A stretch of DNA of 64,000 nt, from assembly GCA_025358085.1 (NCBI GenBank), contig JANYKT010000043.1:1-64000 (forward strand), written 5' to 3'. The stretch comes from Deltaproteobacteria bacterium (GTDB lineage: Bacteria; Myxococcota; Myxococcia; Myxococcales; 40CM-4-68-19). Position 1 is the first letter of the stretch. Every line of letters starts with the position of its first letter. A program made the position numbers and the translations under genes. Shown piece after piece: positions 17,346 through 26,639 of this stretch. Under the pieces are notes generated by a model. It did not search any database and was not told the origin of the DNA. It saw only the letters and a program-made list of their open reading frames with translations.

Positions 17346-17780
17346 ATGCCCGACCTTGACGTCAATGAAATGGCGAAGGTGTCCCGCCTCTTCGAGGCAC
17401 TTGACAACACCGGCCGCCGCCGGCTGCTCGACCTCGCCGGCAAGCGCGAGGCCGCGGAAGGCGAAGTCATTTGCCGCGAGGGCGAGAAAGGCGGCGAATT
17501 TTACGTCATCGTCAAAGGTGAAGTGCGCGTGTCCTGCGACAGCCTCGAGGGCGAGAAGGAGGTGGCGCGCCTGACCCACGGCGCCTTCTTCGGCGAGATG
17601 GCCGCGCTCAACGGCGACCATCGCAGCGCCACTTGCACCGCCGTTTCCCCGACCGAACTCATCGTCTTCCCCTATGCCGCCGTTGAGCAGTTGTTTTCGG
17701 AATACCCGGGCGCGCGCGAGCTGCTGGTCAAGACGTCAGTGCTGCGCAGCGAGCGCATGTTGGAGAAGATGATGGAGTAG
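17346..17780 (+). CDS. Cyclic-nucleotide-binding domain protein without HTH
   Basis: 144 residues. One CNB (cAMP/cGMP-receptor type) fold with the hallmark phosphate-binding cassette FFGEMAALNGDHRSATCTA and the upstream strand pattern VICREGEKGGEFYVIVKGEV. The chain ends soon after the C-helix (SERMLEKMME), with no DNA-binding domain, so it is not a complete CRP-type regulator. It may act as a stand-alone sensor or partner subunit. Divergently placed 18 bases from the helicase start. Confidence 0.85.
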   Translation: MPDLDVNEMAKVSRLFEALDNTGRRRLLDLAGKREAAEGEVICREGEKGGEFYVIVKGEVRVSCDSLEGEKEVARLTHGAFFGEMAALNGDHRSATCTAVSPTELIVFPYAAVEQLFSEYPGARELLVKTSVLRSERMLEKMME

Positions 17781-17807
17781 CATCCCGCCGCCGCGCGCGA
17801 CCAATTT

Positions 17808-18905
17808 TTGCGCGCCTTGAGCCCCGGGGTTTTCGTGGTCCAAAGAAGCTTGCTGGTCGTTGGAATTGTCGTGCTCGTCGCTTGTGGAAAGAAGGAGTCG
17901 GAAGGCGCGCTGGCGAACAAGGCGGCAGAGGCGCCGCCGGTCGTAGTCAAGCTGGCCGCGATCGAACAGCGGCCCATGCCGCGCTTCCTCGCCGTGACCG
18001 GGTCGTTGAAAGCCGAGCGCGACACCGAGGTCGCCGCCGACGCCGCCGGCAAGGTGCTGGAGACGTTCGTCGAGCGAGGGAGCGTGGTGGCGCGGGGCGA
18101 TCCGCTGGTCCGCCTCGATGTCCGCACCGCGCGGCTGGGCGAGACGCAGGCGCGGGCACAGGCTCACCTCGCCGAGCAGAACGCCGCCTTCGCGCAGCAG
18201 GAGTGCACGCGCGCAGACAGCCTCTTCAAGTCCGGTGTCATTCCCCAGGCTGAATACGATCGCCGCAAGACGGTTTGCCAGACAGGCGACGACTCGGTCC
18301 GCGCCGCGCACGCCGTGGCCGCGCTGGCCGAGAAGGGTGTCAATGACACGCTCGTCCGCGCGCCCTTCGCAGGCGTGGTGGGCGAGCGCTTCGTCAATGT
18401 GGGTCAATATGTCAGCCCCTCCTCGCGAGTCGCTTCGGTGTTTGTCATCGACCCGCTGCGGCTGGAATTGACGGTCCCTGAGTCCGAGGTCTCCGCGGTG
18501 CACCGCAATCAGCCAGTCGAGTTTCGCGTCGCTGCCTGGCCCGACGCCACTTTTGCTGGAACTGTGAAGTTCCTCAGTCCGAACCTGCGCGCGCAGAGCC
18601 GTGATCTGGTGGTCGAGGCGGTGGTGCCCAACAAAGATGCACGGCTCAAGCCCGGCATGTTCGCTTCGGTCAAACTCGACGTCGGCGAAGCGCCGGTGCC
18701 GGTGGTGCCCGCGGCGGCGCTGCGCCGGGGCGAGGTCGCCTCGAGCGTATTCGCAGTGGTGGACGGCCGCGCCAGCGAGCGCGTGGTGGAACTGGGCGAG
18801 CCGCGCGACGGCGTGGTGCCGCTGCTCTCGGGCGTCAAGGCCGGCGAGAAGGTCGTGCTCTCTCCCGACGAGAAGCTGCGCGACGGCACGCGGGTCACGG
18901 AGTAA
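17808..18905 (+). CDS. RND efflux periplasmic adaptor (membrane fusion protein)
   Basis: About 365 residues. Lipoprotein signal ending LVVGIVVLVACGKK. The biotinyl-lipoyl domain halves flank a hairpin: GSLKAERDTEVAADAAGKVL and DTLVRAPFAGVVGERFVNVG. The beta-barrel and membrane-proximal domains follow. It would link the RND pump three bases downstream to an outer-membrane channel, which is not encoded nearby. A TTG start at 17808 is used; GTG 17835 is an alternative that leaves the signal intact. No strong Shine-Dalgarno at either. Confidence 0.88.
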   Translation: MRALSPGVFVVQRSLLVVGIVVLVACGKKESEGALANKAAEAPPVVVKLAAIEQRPMPRFLAVTGSLKAERDTEVAADAAGKVLETFVERGSVVARGDPLVRLDVRTARLGETQARAQAHLAEQNAAFAQQECTRADSLFKSGVIPQAEYDRRKTVCQTGDDSVRAAHAVAALAEKGVNDTLVRAPFAGVVGERFVNVGQYVSPSSRVASVFVIDPLRLELTVPESEVSAVHRNQPVEFRVAAWPDATFAGTVKFLSPNLRAQSRDLVVEAVVPNKDARLKPGMFASVKLDVGEAPVPVVPAAALRRGEVASSVFAVVDGRASERVVELGEPRDGVVPLLSGVKAGEKVVLSPDEKLRDGTRVTE

Positions 18906-18908
18906 TCG

Positions 18909-21900
18909 ATGCAATGGCTCGCCGACATCTGCGTGCGCAGGCCGGTCTTTGCGACCGTCCTCATCCTCGTCATCTGCGTCATCGGTGCTTTTGGATATGG
19001 GAAACTAGGCGTTGATCGCTTTCCCAAGATCGACCTGCCCATCGTCACCGTGACGACGCGGCTGCCAGGCGCCGCTCCCGAAGACGTCGAGACCGAAATC
19101 ACCGACAAGGTGGAAGAGGCCGTCAATACCATCTCGGGTATCGACGAATTGCGCTCGGTGTCGGCCGAGGGCACCTCGCAAGTCTTTATTACTTTCCTGC
19201 TGGAGAAGGACGGCGACGTCGCCGCCCAGGAGGTGCGCGACCGCTTGAACACCGTGATTCCCGACCTGCCGCGCGGAATCGATTTGCCCCTGGTCACCAA
19301 GCTCGACCCCGACTCGTCGCCGGTGCTGTTCATTGCCTTGGAGGCGCCGGGCAAGGACGTGCGCGAGGTCACCGAAGTGGCCGACAAGCGCGTGCGTCGC
19401 TTGATTGAGAGCATCTCGGGAGTGGGCCGCGTCGCCATCGTCGGCGGTCGCAAGCGTCAAATCAATATTCAATTGGATCCATTGAAGTTGCGCAGCCTGC
19501 AGCTGACCGCCGCCGACGTGCAGCGCACCATTGCGACGCAGAACCTGACCGTTCCAGGCGGGCGCATGGAGAGCGGACCTTCCGAATTGACCCTGCGCGT
19601 GCACGGCCGCGTGGGCCGCGCCGCGGAGATCGGCGACCTGGTCATCCGCAGCGTCAATGGCGCGCCGCTGCGCATCCGCGACGTGGCCGTGGTCGAGGAC
19701 ACCGCGGAGGAGGAATCGTCGGTGGCCGAGCGCAACGGCGCGCCCACCGTGCTGCTCACCGTGCGGAAGCAGTCGGGCTCCAATACCGTCGAGGTCGCCG
19801 GTCAGGTCCGCGCCCGCCTCGAGGGCGTGCAGAAATCCTTGCCTGCCGGCTATTCGCTGCAAGTGGTCCGCGATGACTCGGGCGTGATCAAGACCAGTGT
19901 CGACGCGGTCAAGGAGCATTTGATTGCGGGCGCCATCCTGGCCGCGCTGGTGGTGCTGCTCTTCCTCGGCAACTGGCGCAGCACCATTATCGCGGCCATT
20001 GCGATTCCCACTTCCATCATTGGCACCTTCGCGCTGATGTGGCAGCAGGGCTTTACCCTCAATACGATTACGTTGCTGGCTCTGGCGCTGGCGGTCGGTA
20101 TCGTCATCGACGATGCCATTGTCGTCCTGGAGAATATTTTCCGCTTCGTCGACGAGAAGGGCGTGAAGCCATTCGAGGCCGCCATCGAAGCGACGAAAGA
20201 GATCGGTCTCGCGGTGCTCGCCACCACGCTCTCGCTGATTGCCGTCTTTCTTCCGGTCGCGTTCATGGCCGGAATCCCGGGACGCTTTTTGAAAAGCTTC
20301 GGGGTGACCATGGCCTTCGCCATCACGGTCTCTCTATTGGTCAGCTTCTCCCTGACTCCCATGCTCGCGGCGCGCTGGCTCAAAGAGCGCCCGCTCGATC
20401 ACGGCACGCGCAAGAAGCCGTTCCTCGAGCGCATCGTTGATGTCTTCTATCGGCCCATCGAGCGCTTCTATATCCATGTCCTGGGCTTTTCGATGGCCCA
20501 CCGCTGGGTCATCGTCGTGGCTTGCGTATTCACGCTTGGGTCCTGTTTCCCCTTGGCCGGACTGGCGCGCAAAGGCTTTTTGCCGGTCAATGACGAGGGG
20601 CAGTTTGAAGTCAATGTGCGCGCTCCCGAAGGCAGCAGCATTGCCGCCACGCGACTCATCGGCGACCGCATCGCCCGGCAGATCCGCGCGCTGCCCGAGG
20701 TGGACCAGGTGGTCCTCCGGGCCGGCGACGACGAGCAGCGAACGCCCAACCTCGCGAACGTCTATGTGCACCTGACCGATCCGCGCGACCGCAAGCTCAC
20801 GCAGGACGAGGTCAAGGCGGTGGTGCGCGAGAAGATCGTCGCGCCGCTGCTCACGGATCTGCGCATCTCTATCGGTGATATCTCGGCCTTCGCGGGCGGC
20901 GGCTTCAGCACGGCCAAGATTCAATATGCCATTTCCGGGCCCGACTTAGGGGTGCTCGAGCGGATCAGCAACGACGTCCTGACGAAGTTACGCAAGGTGC
21001 CGGGCGCGGTCGATGTCGACAGCTCGCTCATCTCCGGAAAGCCCGAGTTGGGCGTCTATGTCGATCGTGGACGGGCTGCCGACCTGGGCGTGCAGGTCGC
21101 CGACATTGCCAATGCGCTGCGGCTGCTGGTCGGCGGCGACAAGGTCGGCACCTACGAGGAGAAGGGCGAGGAGTATGAGATCCGCGCGCGCGCCGCGCAC
21201 GGCTATCGCGCTGACGAGGCGGGCCTGCGGGTCATTACTGTCCCTTCCACCAGGGTGGGGCAGGTCGAACTGGCGGATGTCGTCCAGCTGCGCAAGTCGG
21301 TGGGCCCCGCGGCAATCAATCGATTGAATCGCCGCCGGCAAGTGGTGATCTATGCCAACCCGGCGCCCGGCTTCGGCGAAAGCCAGATCGCCGAGCCGCT
21401 GGCGCAGATCATCGCCGGCGAGAAGCTCTCCGGCGAATACGTCGCCGCGGCGGCTGGCAACACCCGCGAGACCGCGCGCACGGCGCAGAACTTCGGACTC
21501 GCCTTCCTGCTGTCATTCATCTTCATGTACCTGGTGCTGGCCGCGCAATTCGAATCCTGGCTGCACCCGATTACGATCCTCATCTCCCTGCCGCTGACGC
21601 TGCCGTTCGCCATCGCCTCGGTCATCCTCTTTCACCAGGCGCTGGATATCTTCTCGGCGCTCGGTATCCTGGTTCTCTTCGGCGTGGTGAAGAAGAACGC
21701 AATCCTGCAAATCGACCATACCAATGGTTTGCGACGCCACGGAATGCCGCGGCTGCAGGCAATCCTGACCGCCAATCGCGATCGATTGCGGCCTATCCTG
21801 ATGACTACGCTCGCTTTCGTCGCGGGGATGATTCCATTGGTGCTCTCGCGCGGCGTCGGCTCGGGATTCAATCGTGCTACTGCGGGCGTGGTGGTGGGCG

Positions 21901-22052
21901 GGCAGGTGCTCTCCTTGCTGCTGACGCTGCTGGCGGCGCCAGTCTTCTATTCATTGTTCGATGACCTGTCGAAAGTACTGCGCCGCCTGTTTCGCCTGGC
22001 GCCCAGCACTGAATTCGCGCCCGACACGCCGCGGGCGGACGGGACGGCGTGA
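18909..22052 (+). CDS. RND-family inner-membrane efflux transporter (AcrB/HAE-1 type)
   Basis: 1047 residues, the full usual length. Twelve-segment layout with two large periplasmic loops. The paired Asp of the proton relay are in TM4 (VGIVIDDAIVVLENIFR), and the TM11 region has FGVVKKNAILQIDH. The N-terminus LADICVRRPVFATVLILVI is typical. It pairs with the adaptor gene just upstream and would pump hydrophobic compounds out of the cell with proton influx. Substrate not predictable. Its stop overlaps the next start as GTGA, so the HAD gene is co-translated. Confidence 0.93.
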   Translation: MQWLADICVRRPVFATVLILVICVIGAFGYGKLGVDRFPKIDLPIVTVTTRLPGAAPEDVETEITDKVEEAVNTISGIDELRSVSAEGTSQVFITFLLEKDGDVAAQEVRDRLNTVIPDLPRGIDLPLVTKLDPDSSPVLFIALEAPGKDVREVTEVADKRVRRLIESISGVGRVAIVGGRKRQINIQLDPLKLRSLQLTAADVQRTIATQNLTVPGGRMESGPSELTLRVHGRVGRAAEIGDLVIRSVNGAPLRIRDVAVVEDTAEEESSVAERNGAPTVLLTVRKQSGSNTVEVAGQVRARLEGVQKSLPAGYSLQVVRDDSGVIKTSVDAVKEHLIAGAILAALVVLLFLGNWRSTIIAAIAIPTSIIGTFALMWQQGFTLNTITLLALALAVGIVIDDAIVVLENIFRFVDEKGVKPFEAAIEATKEIGLAVLATTLSLIAVFLPVAFMAGIPGRFLKSFGVTMAFAITVSLLVSFSLTPMLAARWLKERPLDHGTRKKPFLERIVDVFYRPIERFYIHVLGFSMAHRWVIVVACVFTLGSCFPLAGLARKGFLPVNDEGQFEVNVRAPEGSSIAATRLIGDRIARQIRALPEVDQVVLRAGDDEQRTPNLANVYVHLTDPRDRKLTQDEVKAVVREKIVAPLLTDLRISIGDISAFAGGGFSTAKIQYAISGPDLGVLERISNDVLTKLRKVPGAVDVDSSLISGKPELGVYVDRGRAADLGVQVADIANALRLLVGGDKVGTYEEKGEEYEIRARAAHGYRADEAGLRVITVPSTRVGQVELADVVQLRKSVGPAAINRLNRRRQVVIYANPAPGFGESQIAEPLAQIIAGEKLSGEYVAAAAGNTRETARTAQNFGLAFLLSFIFMYLVLAAQFESWLHPITILISLPLTLPFAIASVILFHQALDIFSALGILVLFGVVKKNAILQIDHTNGLRRHGMPRLQAILTANRDRLRPILMTTLAFVAGMIPLVLSRGVGSGFNRATAGVVVGGQVLSLLLTLLAAPVFYSLFDDLSKVLRRLFRLAPSTEFAPDTPRADGTA

Positions 22053-22720
22053 CCCGCTTGCGCGCTGCCGCCTTCTTCGACCTCGACGGAACGCTGCTGA
22101 CCGTCAATTCGGCCAAGCTCTGGATCCGGCGCGAGCGGCGCCTGAATCGCGTGCGCAAGCGGGACATGGCCCAGGCCGCGCTGCTGCTGGGCGGCTATTC
22201 GCTCGGCTTTCTCGATATGGAGCGGGCCTTGAAGACCGCGCTCGCGCCGCTGCGCGGCCGGCCCGAAGCGGAGATCCGCGCCGAGACGCAGATCTGGTGG
22301 CGCGAGGATGTGCGGAACTTCATCGCGCCCGGCTGCCGCGCGGTGCTGGACGAGCACCGGCGCCGTGGAGATCTTCTGGTCCTGCTGACCTCGAGCTCCC
22401 GCTATGCCTCCGAAATGGCCCGCGAGGAGTTCGGCCTCGATGAATGCCTGTTCCAGAAGTATGAAGTCATCGACGGCCTCTTCACCGGCCGGCCACTCTT
22501 GCCCATCTGTTATGCCGCCGGCAAAGTAACCGTGGCGGAAGAATGGGCGCGCTCGGCCGGGGTCGATCTCGCCCTCTCCAGCTTCTACAGCGACAGCACC
22601 ACCGATCTGGCCATGCTCGCGCGGGTCGGCCATCCCTATGCCGTCAATCCGGACCCGCGCCTCTGGCTCGCCGCACGCCTGCGACGCTGGCCCCGGCTCG
22701 ACTGGCGCCGCGAGCTCTAG
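22049..22720 (+). CDS. HAD-superfamily (IB) phosphatase
   Basis: 223 residues from a GTG that overlaps the pump stop. HAD motif I FFDLDGTLLT near residue 8, motif II LLTSSSRYASEM, and the motif III/IV region KVTVAEEW...YSDSTTDLAML. The cap between motif I and II fits the SerB/PSPase-like IB subfamily, which includes lysophospholipid and phosphoserine phosphatases. Translational coupling to an RND pump is unusual and may point to a lipid-related substrate, which is inference only. Confidence 0.85.
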   Translation: MTRLRAAAFFDLDGTLLTVNSAKLWIRRERRLNRVRKRDMAQAALLLGGYSLGFLDMERALKTALAPLRGRPEAEIRAETQIWWREDVRNFIAPGCRAVLDEHRRRGDLLVLLTSSSRYASEMAREEFGLDECLFQKYEVIDGLFTGRPLLPICYAAGKVTVAEEWARSAGVDLALSSFYSDSTTDLAMLARVGHPYAVNPDPRLWLAARLRRWPRLDWRREL

Positions 22721-22775
22721 CAAAAGGGAGGAGGCCCCCGGGCGTGACTTCTACGTTCGCTGTAGGCTGCGCCTT

Positions 22776-23543
22776 ATGGCCAGGCTGGAGGTTAGCGCCG
22801 TCTCCCTCCGCTTCGGCGGCGTAAACGCGCTCCGCGAGGTGAGCTTCTCCGTCGCCGACGGCGAACTGGTGGCGCTGATCGGGCCCAATGGGGCAGGGAA
22901 GACCAGCCTGCTCAACTGCATCAGCGGAGTCTGCCGGCCGCAGTCGGGCAAGGTGTTGATCGACGGCGAGGACTTTACTTCCCTCCGTCCCCACCAGCGC
23001 GCGCGGCGCGGGCTCGCCCGCACCTTCCAGAATTTAGGCCTGTTCAAGGGAATGACCGTCCTTGAAAATCTCCTGGTCGGACGGCACACGCACCAGAAGT
23101 CCTCGGTCCTCGCCGGAGGTCTCTGGTTCGGCCGCGGCCGCCGCGAGGAACAGGGGCAACTCGAGGCGGTGCTTGCCATCATCGAGTTTCTCGAGCTGGG
23201 CGACCTGCGCGATCGGCTGGTCGGGACGCTCGCCTATGGCCTGCAGAAGCGGGTCGAGCTGGGCCGGGCACTTTCGCTGGAGCCCAGGGTCTTGCTGCTG
23301 GACGAGCCGATGGCAGGGATGAACTCCGGGGAGAAGGACCAGCTTGCCCGCCTCATCATCGAGGTCAACGAGCGGCGCCGCACCACCATCGCGATGATCG
23401 AGCACGACATGGGGATGGTGATGAACCTCTCGCACCGCATCTGTGTGCTCGACTTCGGCGCCAAGATCGCCGACGGAACGCCGGAAGAGATTCGCAACCA
23501 TCCCGGCGTGCAGGCGGCTTATCTGGGGCAGAAGGCTCACTGA
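22776..23543 (+). CDS. livG: Branched-chain amino-acid ABC transporter ATPase
   Basis: 255 residues. Walker A GPNGAGKT, Walker B VLLLDEPMAGMN, and the LivG-type signature region LAYGLQKRVELGRAL in place of LSGGQ. Typical LivG hallmarks are FQNLGLFKGMTVLENLLVGRH and the C-terminal PGVQAAYLG. ATG 22776 chosen over the longer open frame because the family's N-terminus (LEVSAVSLRFGGVNAL) begins there. First gene of a five-gene import operon; its stop shares a base with the livH start. Confidence 0.92.
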   Translation: MARLEVSAVSLRFGGVNALREVSFSVADGELVALIGPNGAGKTSLLNCISGVCRPQSGKVLIDGEDFTSLRPHQRARRGLARTFQNLGLFKGMTVLENLLVGRHTHQKSSVLAGGLWFGRGRREEQGQLEAVLAIIEFLELGDLRDRLVGTLAYGLQKRVELGRALSLEPRVLLLDEPMAGMNSGEKDQLARLIIEVNERRRTTIAMIEHDMGMVMNLSHRICVLDFGAKIADGTPEEIRNHPGVQAAYLGQKAH

Positions 23544-24430
23544 TGGAGCTCTTCCTCCAGCTGCTCCTGAACGGGCTCGTGGTCGGCGGCATCTATGCGC
23601 TGGTCGCGCTCGGGTTCGTCATCATCTACAAATCGAGCGGCCTGCTGAACTTTGCTCAAGGCGAGTTCCTCATGCTGGGCGCCTACGTCTGCCTCGCCAT
23701 CCTGGAGGAGACGCGCGTCCCGTTCGTGGCGGCCTTTCTTCTCACGCTCGTCTTCTCCGTGGCGCTGGGCCTCCTGCTCGAGCGCGTCGTCCTCCGCCCG
23801 CTGCTCGGCCAGCCTCTTATCTCGGTGATCATGGTGACGCTCGGCCTCTCCAGCGTGCTCAAGGCGGTGGTTCAAGCCCTCTGGGGGAGCCACACCCGGC
23901 CTTTCCCGCCGGTGTTCGCTACCGAGCCGGTGATGCTGGGGCCGCTGCCGGTCTCACAGGGGTATCTATGGAGCCTGGGCTGCGTCGCGCTGCTGCTGGT
24001 CCTGCTTACCTTGTTCTTCCGCTTCACCCGGCTGGGGCTCGCCATGCGCGCCACCGCCTTCTCGCAGCAGGTCGCGCTCTCGATGGGCATCCCGGTGCGG
24101 CGTATCTTCGCGCTCTCCTGGAGTATCGCGGCGGCCGTCTCCGCGGCAGGCGGGATGCTGCTGGGCGCGATGCGCGGCGGCGTGGACGGGTCCCTCGCTT
24201 TCTATGGTCTCAAGGTGATTCCGGTGGTCATCCTCGGCGGCATGGACAGCATCAGTGGCGCCATCGCGGGCGGTCTGATCATCGGCGTGCTGGAAAACTT
24301 CTCAGGCGGATATCTCGACCCGCTGGTGGGTGGGGGCGCCAAGGACGTAGCTCCATTCGTCGCGCTGGTGCTCATCCTCATGGTCAAGCCCCACGGTCTG
24401 TTCGGCACCGCCCATGCGAGGCGCGTGTGA
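23543..24430 (+). CDS. livH: Branched-chain amino-acid ABC transporter permease
   Basis: 295 residues with about eight hydrophobic segments. The family start NGLVVGGIYALVALGFVIIYK and the conserved GGMDSISGAIAGGLIIGVLE are both present. It would form the membrane channel with LivM. ATG follows the livG stop with a one-base overlap (TGATGG), and its own stop overlaps the livM start as GTGA. Confidence 0.93.
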   Translation: MELFLQLLLNGLVVGGIYALVALGFVIIYKSSGLLNFAQGEFLMLGAYVCLAILEETRVPFVAAFLLTLVFSVALGLLLERVVLRPLLGQPLISVIMVTLGLSSVLKAVVQALWGSHTRPFPPVFATEPVMLGPLPVSQGYLWSLGCVALLLVLLTLFFRFTRLGLAMRATAFSQQVALSMGIPVRRIFALSWSIAAAVSAAGGMLLGAMRGGVDGSLAFYGLKVIPVVILGGMDSISGAIAGGLIIGVLENFSGGYLDPLVGGGAKDVAPFVALVLILMVKPHGLFGTAHARRV

Positions 24431-25440
24431 CCCCGCCTTCGCTCCGGCTCTTCCGCACGCGAGCGGGCCTCCCTGCGCTGATGGCCTTCTGTCTCGCGCT
24501 CTGCAGTCTCCCCGCCTTCGCCTCCTCCTATTGGCTCGACGTGCTCTGCCGCATCGGCATTGCCACCATCGGCGCGATGGGCCTGAACATCCTCACCGGC
24601 TCGACCGGGCAGATCTCGCTCGGAAACGCGGCTTTCCTCGCCGTCGGCGCCTATGCGACCGCGGCACTCGCGGGCCGCTTCGAGCTGCCCTTCGTCGTGG
24701 TCATCCCGCTCTCCGGCGCCATCGCGGCAGTCACGGGGATGCTCTTCGGCATTCCCTCCCTGCGCCTGCGTGGGCTCTATCTCGCCATGGCGACGCTCGC
24801 CGCGCACTTCATCGTCATCTTCATCGCGGTGCACTGGGAGTCGGTCACCGGCGGCGTCAACGGCCTCGCGGTCCCGGCGCCCAGCCTCTTTGGCATCGAG
24901 CTCGACGACGACCGGCGCCTGTTTCTCCTCATCCTGCCCCTCGCCGTCCTGCTCCTTCTCTTCGCGCGCAACCTCGCGCGCACCCGGCCCGGCCGCGCCT
25001 TTATCGCCATCCGCGACCAGGACATCGCGGCCGAGGTCATCGGCATCGACGTCTTCCGCTACAAGCTCATCTCGTTCGCGGTGAGCTCGTTCTATGTCGG
25101 CGTGGCGGGCTCGCTGCTCGCCTACCAGGCGCGGCTGATCAGCCCCGAAAACTTTCCCATCACGCTCGCAATCGATTACCTGGCGATGATCATCGTCGGT
25201 GGCCTCGGCAGCGTGCTGGGCTCCGTGCTCGGCGCGACCTTCATCACGGTCTTGCCCGAGGCGCTGCGCGTCGGCAGCGGGTCGCTTTCCGGTCGTTATC
25301 CGGCAATGGTGGAGCTGTTTGCCTCGCTGAAAATGGGCGTCTTTGGCCTGACCATCATCCTCTCGCTCGCTTTCCAACCACAGGGGATGGCGGCGAGGTG
25401 GCATTCCTCGAAAATTTGGCGGAAGGTACCCGCCTCCTGA
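24427..25440 (+). CDS. livM: Branched-chain amino-acid ABC transporter permease
   Basis: 337 residues from GTG 24427, which overlaps the livH stop; upstream open frame ignored. LivM hallmarks: GLNILTGSTGQISLGNAAF, GLYLAMATLAAHF, and the cytoplasmic loop RDQDIAAEVIGIDVFRYKL that contacts the ATPases. About ten hydrophobic segments. Ends with an apparently extra basic stretch after the last membrane segment. Confidence 0.93.
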   Translation: MTPPSLRLFRTRAGLPALMAFCLALCSLPAFASSYWLDVLCRIGIATIGAMGLNILTGSTGQISLGNAAFLAVGAYATAALAGRFELPFVVVIPLSGAIAAVTGMLFGIPSLRLRGLYLAMATLAAHFIVIFIAVHWESVTGGVNGLAVPAPSLFGIELDDDRRLFLLILPLAVLLLLFARNLARTRPGRAFIAIRDQDIAAEVIGIDVFRYKLISFAVSSFYVGVAGSLLAYQARLISPENFPITLAIDYLAMIIVGGLGSVLGSVLGATFITVLPEALRVGSGSLSGRYPAMVELFASLKMGVFGLTIILSLAFQPQGMAARWHSSKIWRKVPAS

Positions 25441-25452
25441 AAGGGGTGCCCG

Positions 25453-26637
25453 ATGAACCGCAAGCTCTTTTTTTTCTGTCTCTGCTTCCTCTTCGCGAAC
25501 GTTGCGCGCGCGCAGACAGGCGCCGAAATCAAGGTGGGCGGCCTCTTCGACCTCACCGGCATCACCTCGGACGTGGGCAAGCCCTACGCCCAGGGTGTGC
25601 GCGACGGCGTCGCCTGGACCAACGCCAACGGCGGCATCAACGGCAAGTCGATCAGGCTCATCGAGGCGGACTACGGCTACAAGGTCCCCGAGGCGGTGGC
25701 GGCCTACAAGCGCATGGTCGCCGACGATAAGGTCATCATGATCAATGGCTGGGGCACCGGAGACACCGAGGGTCTGAAGGAGTTCGTCAACAAGGACAAG
25801 ATCCCCTACTTCTCGGCGTCGTTCTCCGCGCACCTCACCAACCCGGCCAAGACGCCCTACAACTTCTTCGTCGCGCCGACCTATTCGGACCAGTTGCGCG
25901 CCTGGCTCAAGTGGGTGAAGGACGACTGGAAGGACAAGAGCCGCAATCCGCGCGTGGCCTTCATGTATGGCGACAATGCCTATGGCAAGAGCCCCGTCGA
26001 GGCCGGCCGCCAGTATTGCAAGGAGATCGGCGTGGACCTGGTGGAAGAGACCATCTTGCCGGGCGCGTTCCAGGACGCGACCAGCCAATTGCTCGGTATC
26101 AAGCAGAAGGGCGCCGATTACGCCTATATCAACGTCACCACCACCGGAACCTCCACGGTCCTCAAGGACGCGCGCAAGCTCGGGCTGCCGATCAAATTTG
26201 GGTCCAATCCTTTCGGCTTCAGTGAAGCGCTGCCGCTCGTCGCCAAGGAGGCGGCCGAAGGCGTGGTAGGCGTGATGCCGGACGTGCCGTTTGGCGAGAA
26301 GGTTCCCGGCATGGCGCGCATTACGCAATTCCACGAAAAGAACCATCCCGCGGATATGCACGACGCCATCTACGTCCGCGGCTGGACCTATGTGCTGGTC
26401 TGGTCCGAGGCGCTCAAGCGCGCAGACAAGAAAGGCGCGCTCACCGGTGAAGGCGTCAAAGCCGCCATGGAGACTTTGAACAACTTCGACCTGGGCGGTC
26501 TCACCGACAACGTGACCTACACCCCGACCGACCACCGGCCGGCCACGCGCACGCCCATCTACACCATCAAGGGCGGCAAGCTGGTCAAGCTGAACTCGTA
26601 CGATATGCCGCGCAAGCCGGAGTGGCTGGGGCTCTGA
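25453..26637 (+). CDS. livK: Periplasmic branched-chain amino-acid-binding protein
   Basis: 394 residues. Signal peptide LFFFCLCFLFANVARA, then a Leu/Ile/Val-binding fold (IKVGGLFDLTGITSDVGKPY, NGGINGKSIRLIEADYGYK). The domain belongs to the type-1 periplasmic binding family. The binding profile cannot be read from sequence; related proteins bind amino acids, amides or aromatic acids. It lies between livM and livF, which fits an ABC importer with one dedicated receptor. Confidence 0.9.
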   Translation: MNRKLFFFCLCFLFANVARAQTGAEIKVGGLFDLTGITSDVGKPYAQGVRDGVAWTNANGGINGKSIRLIEADYGYKVPEAVAAYKRMVADDKVIMINGWGTGDTEGLKEFVNKDKIPYFSASFSAHLTNPAKTPYNFFVAPTYSDQLRAWLKWVKDDWKDKSRNPRVAFMYGDNAYGKSPVEAGRQYCKEIGVDLVEETILPGAFQDATSQLLGIKQKGADYAYINVTTTGTSTVLKDARKLGLPIKFGSNPFGFSEALPLVAKEAAEGVVGVMPDVPFGEKVPGMARITQFHEKNHPADMHDAIYVRGWTYVLVWSEALKRADKKGALTGEGVKAAMETLNNFDLGGLTDNVTYTPTDHRPATRTPIYTIKGGKLVKLNSYDMPRKPEWLGL

Positions 26638-26639
26638 GC

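Noticed and set aside
24202-26535. 777-codon minus-strand frame across livH-livM-livK
   Set aside because: Runs through three certain transporter genes, has no domain and is rich in Glu/Arg/Gly typical of antisense text.
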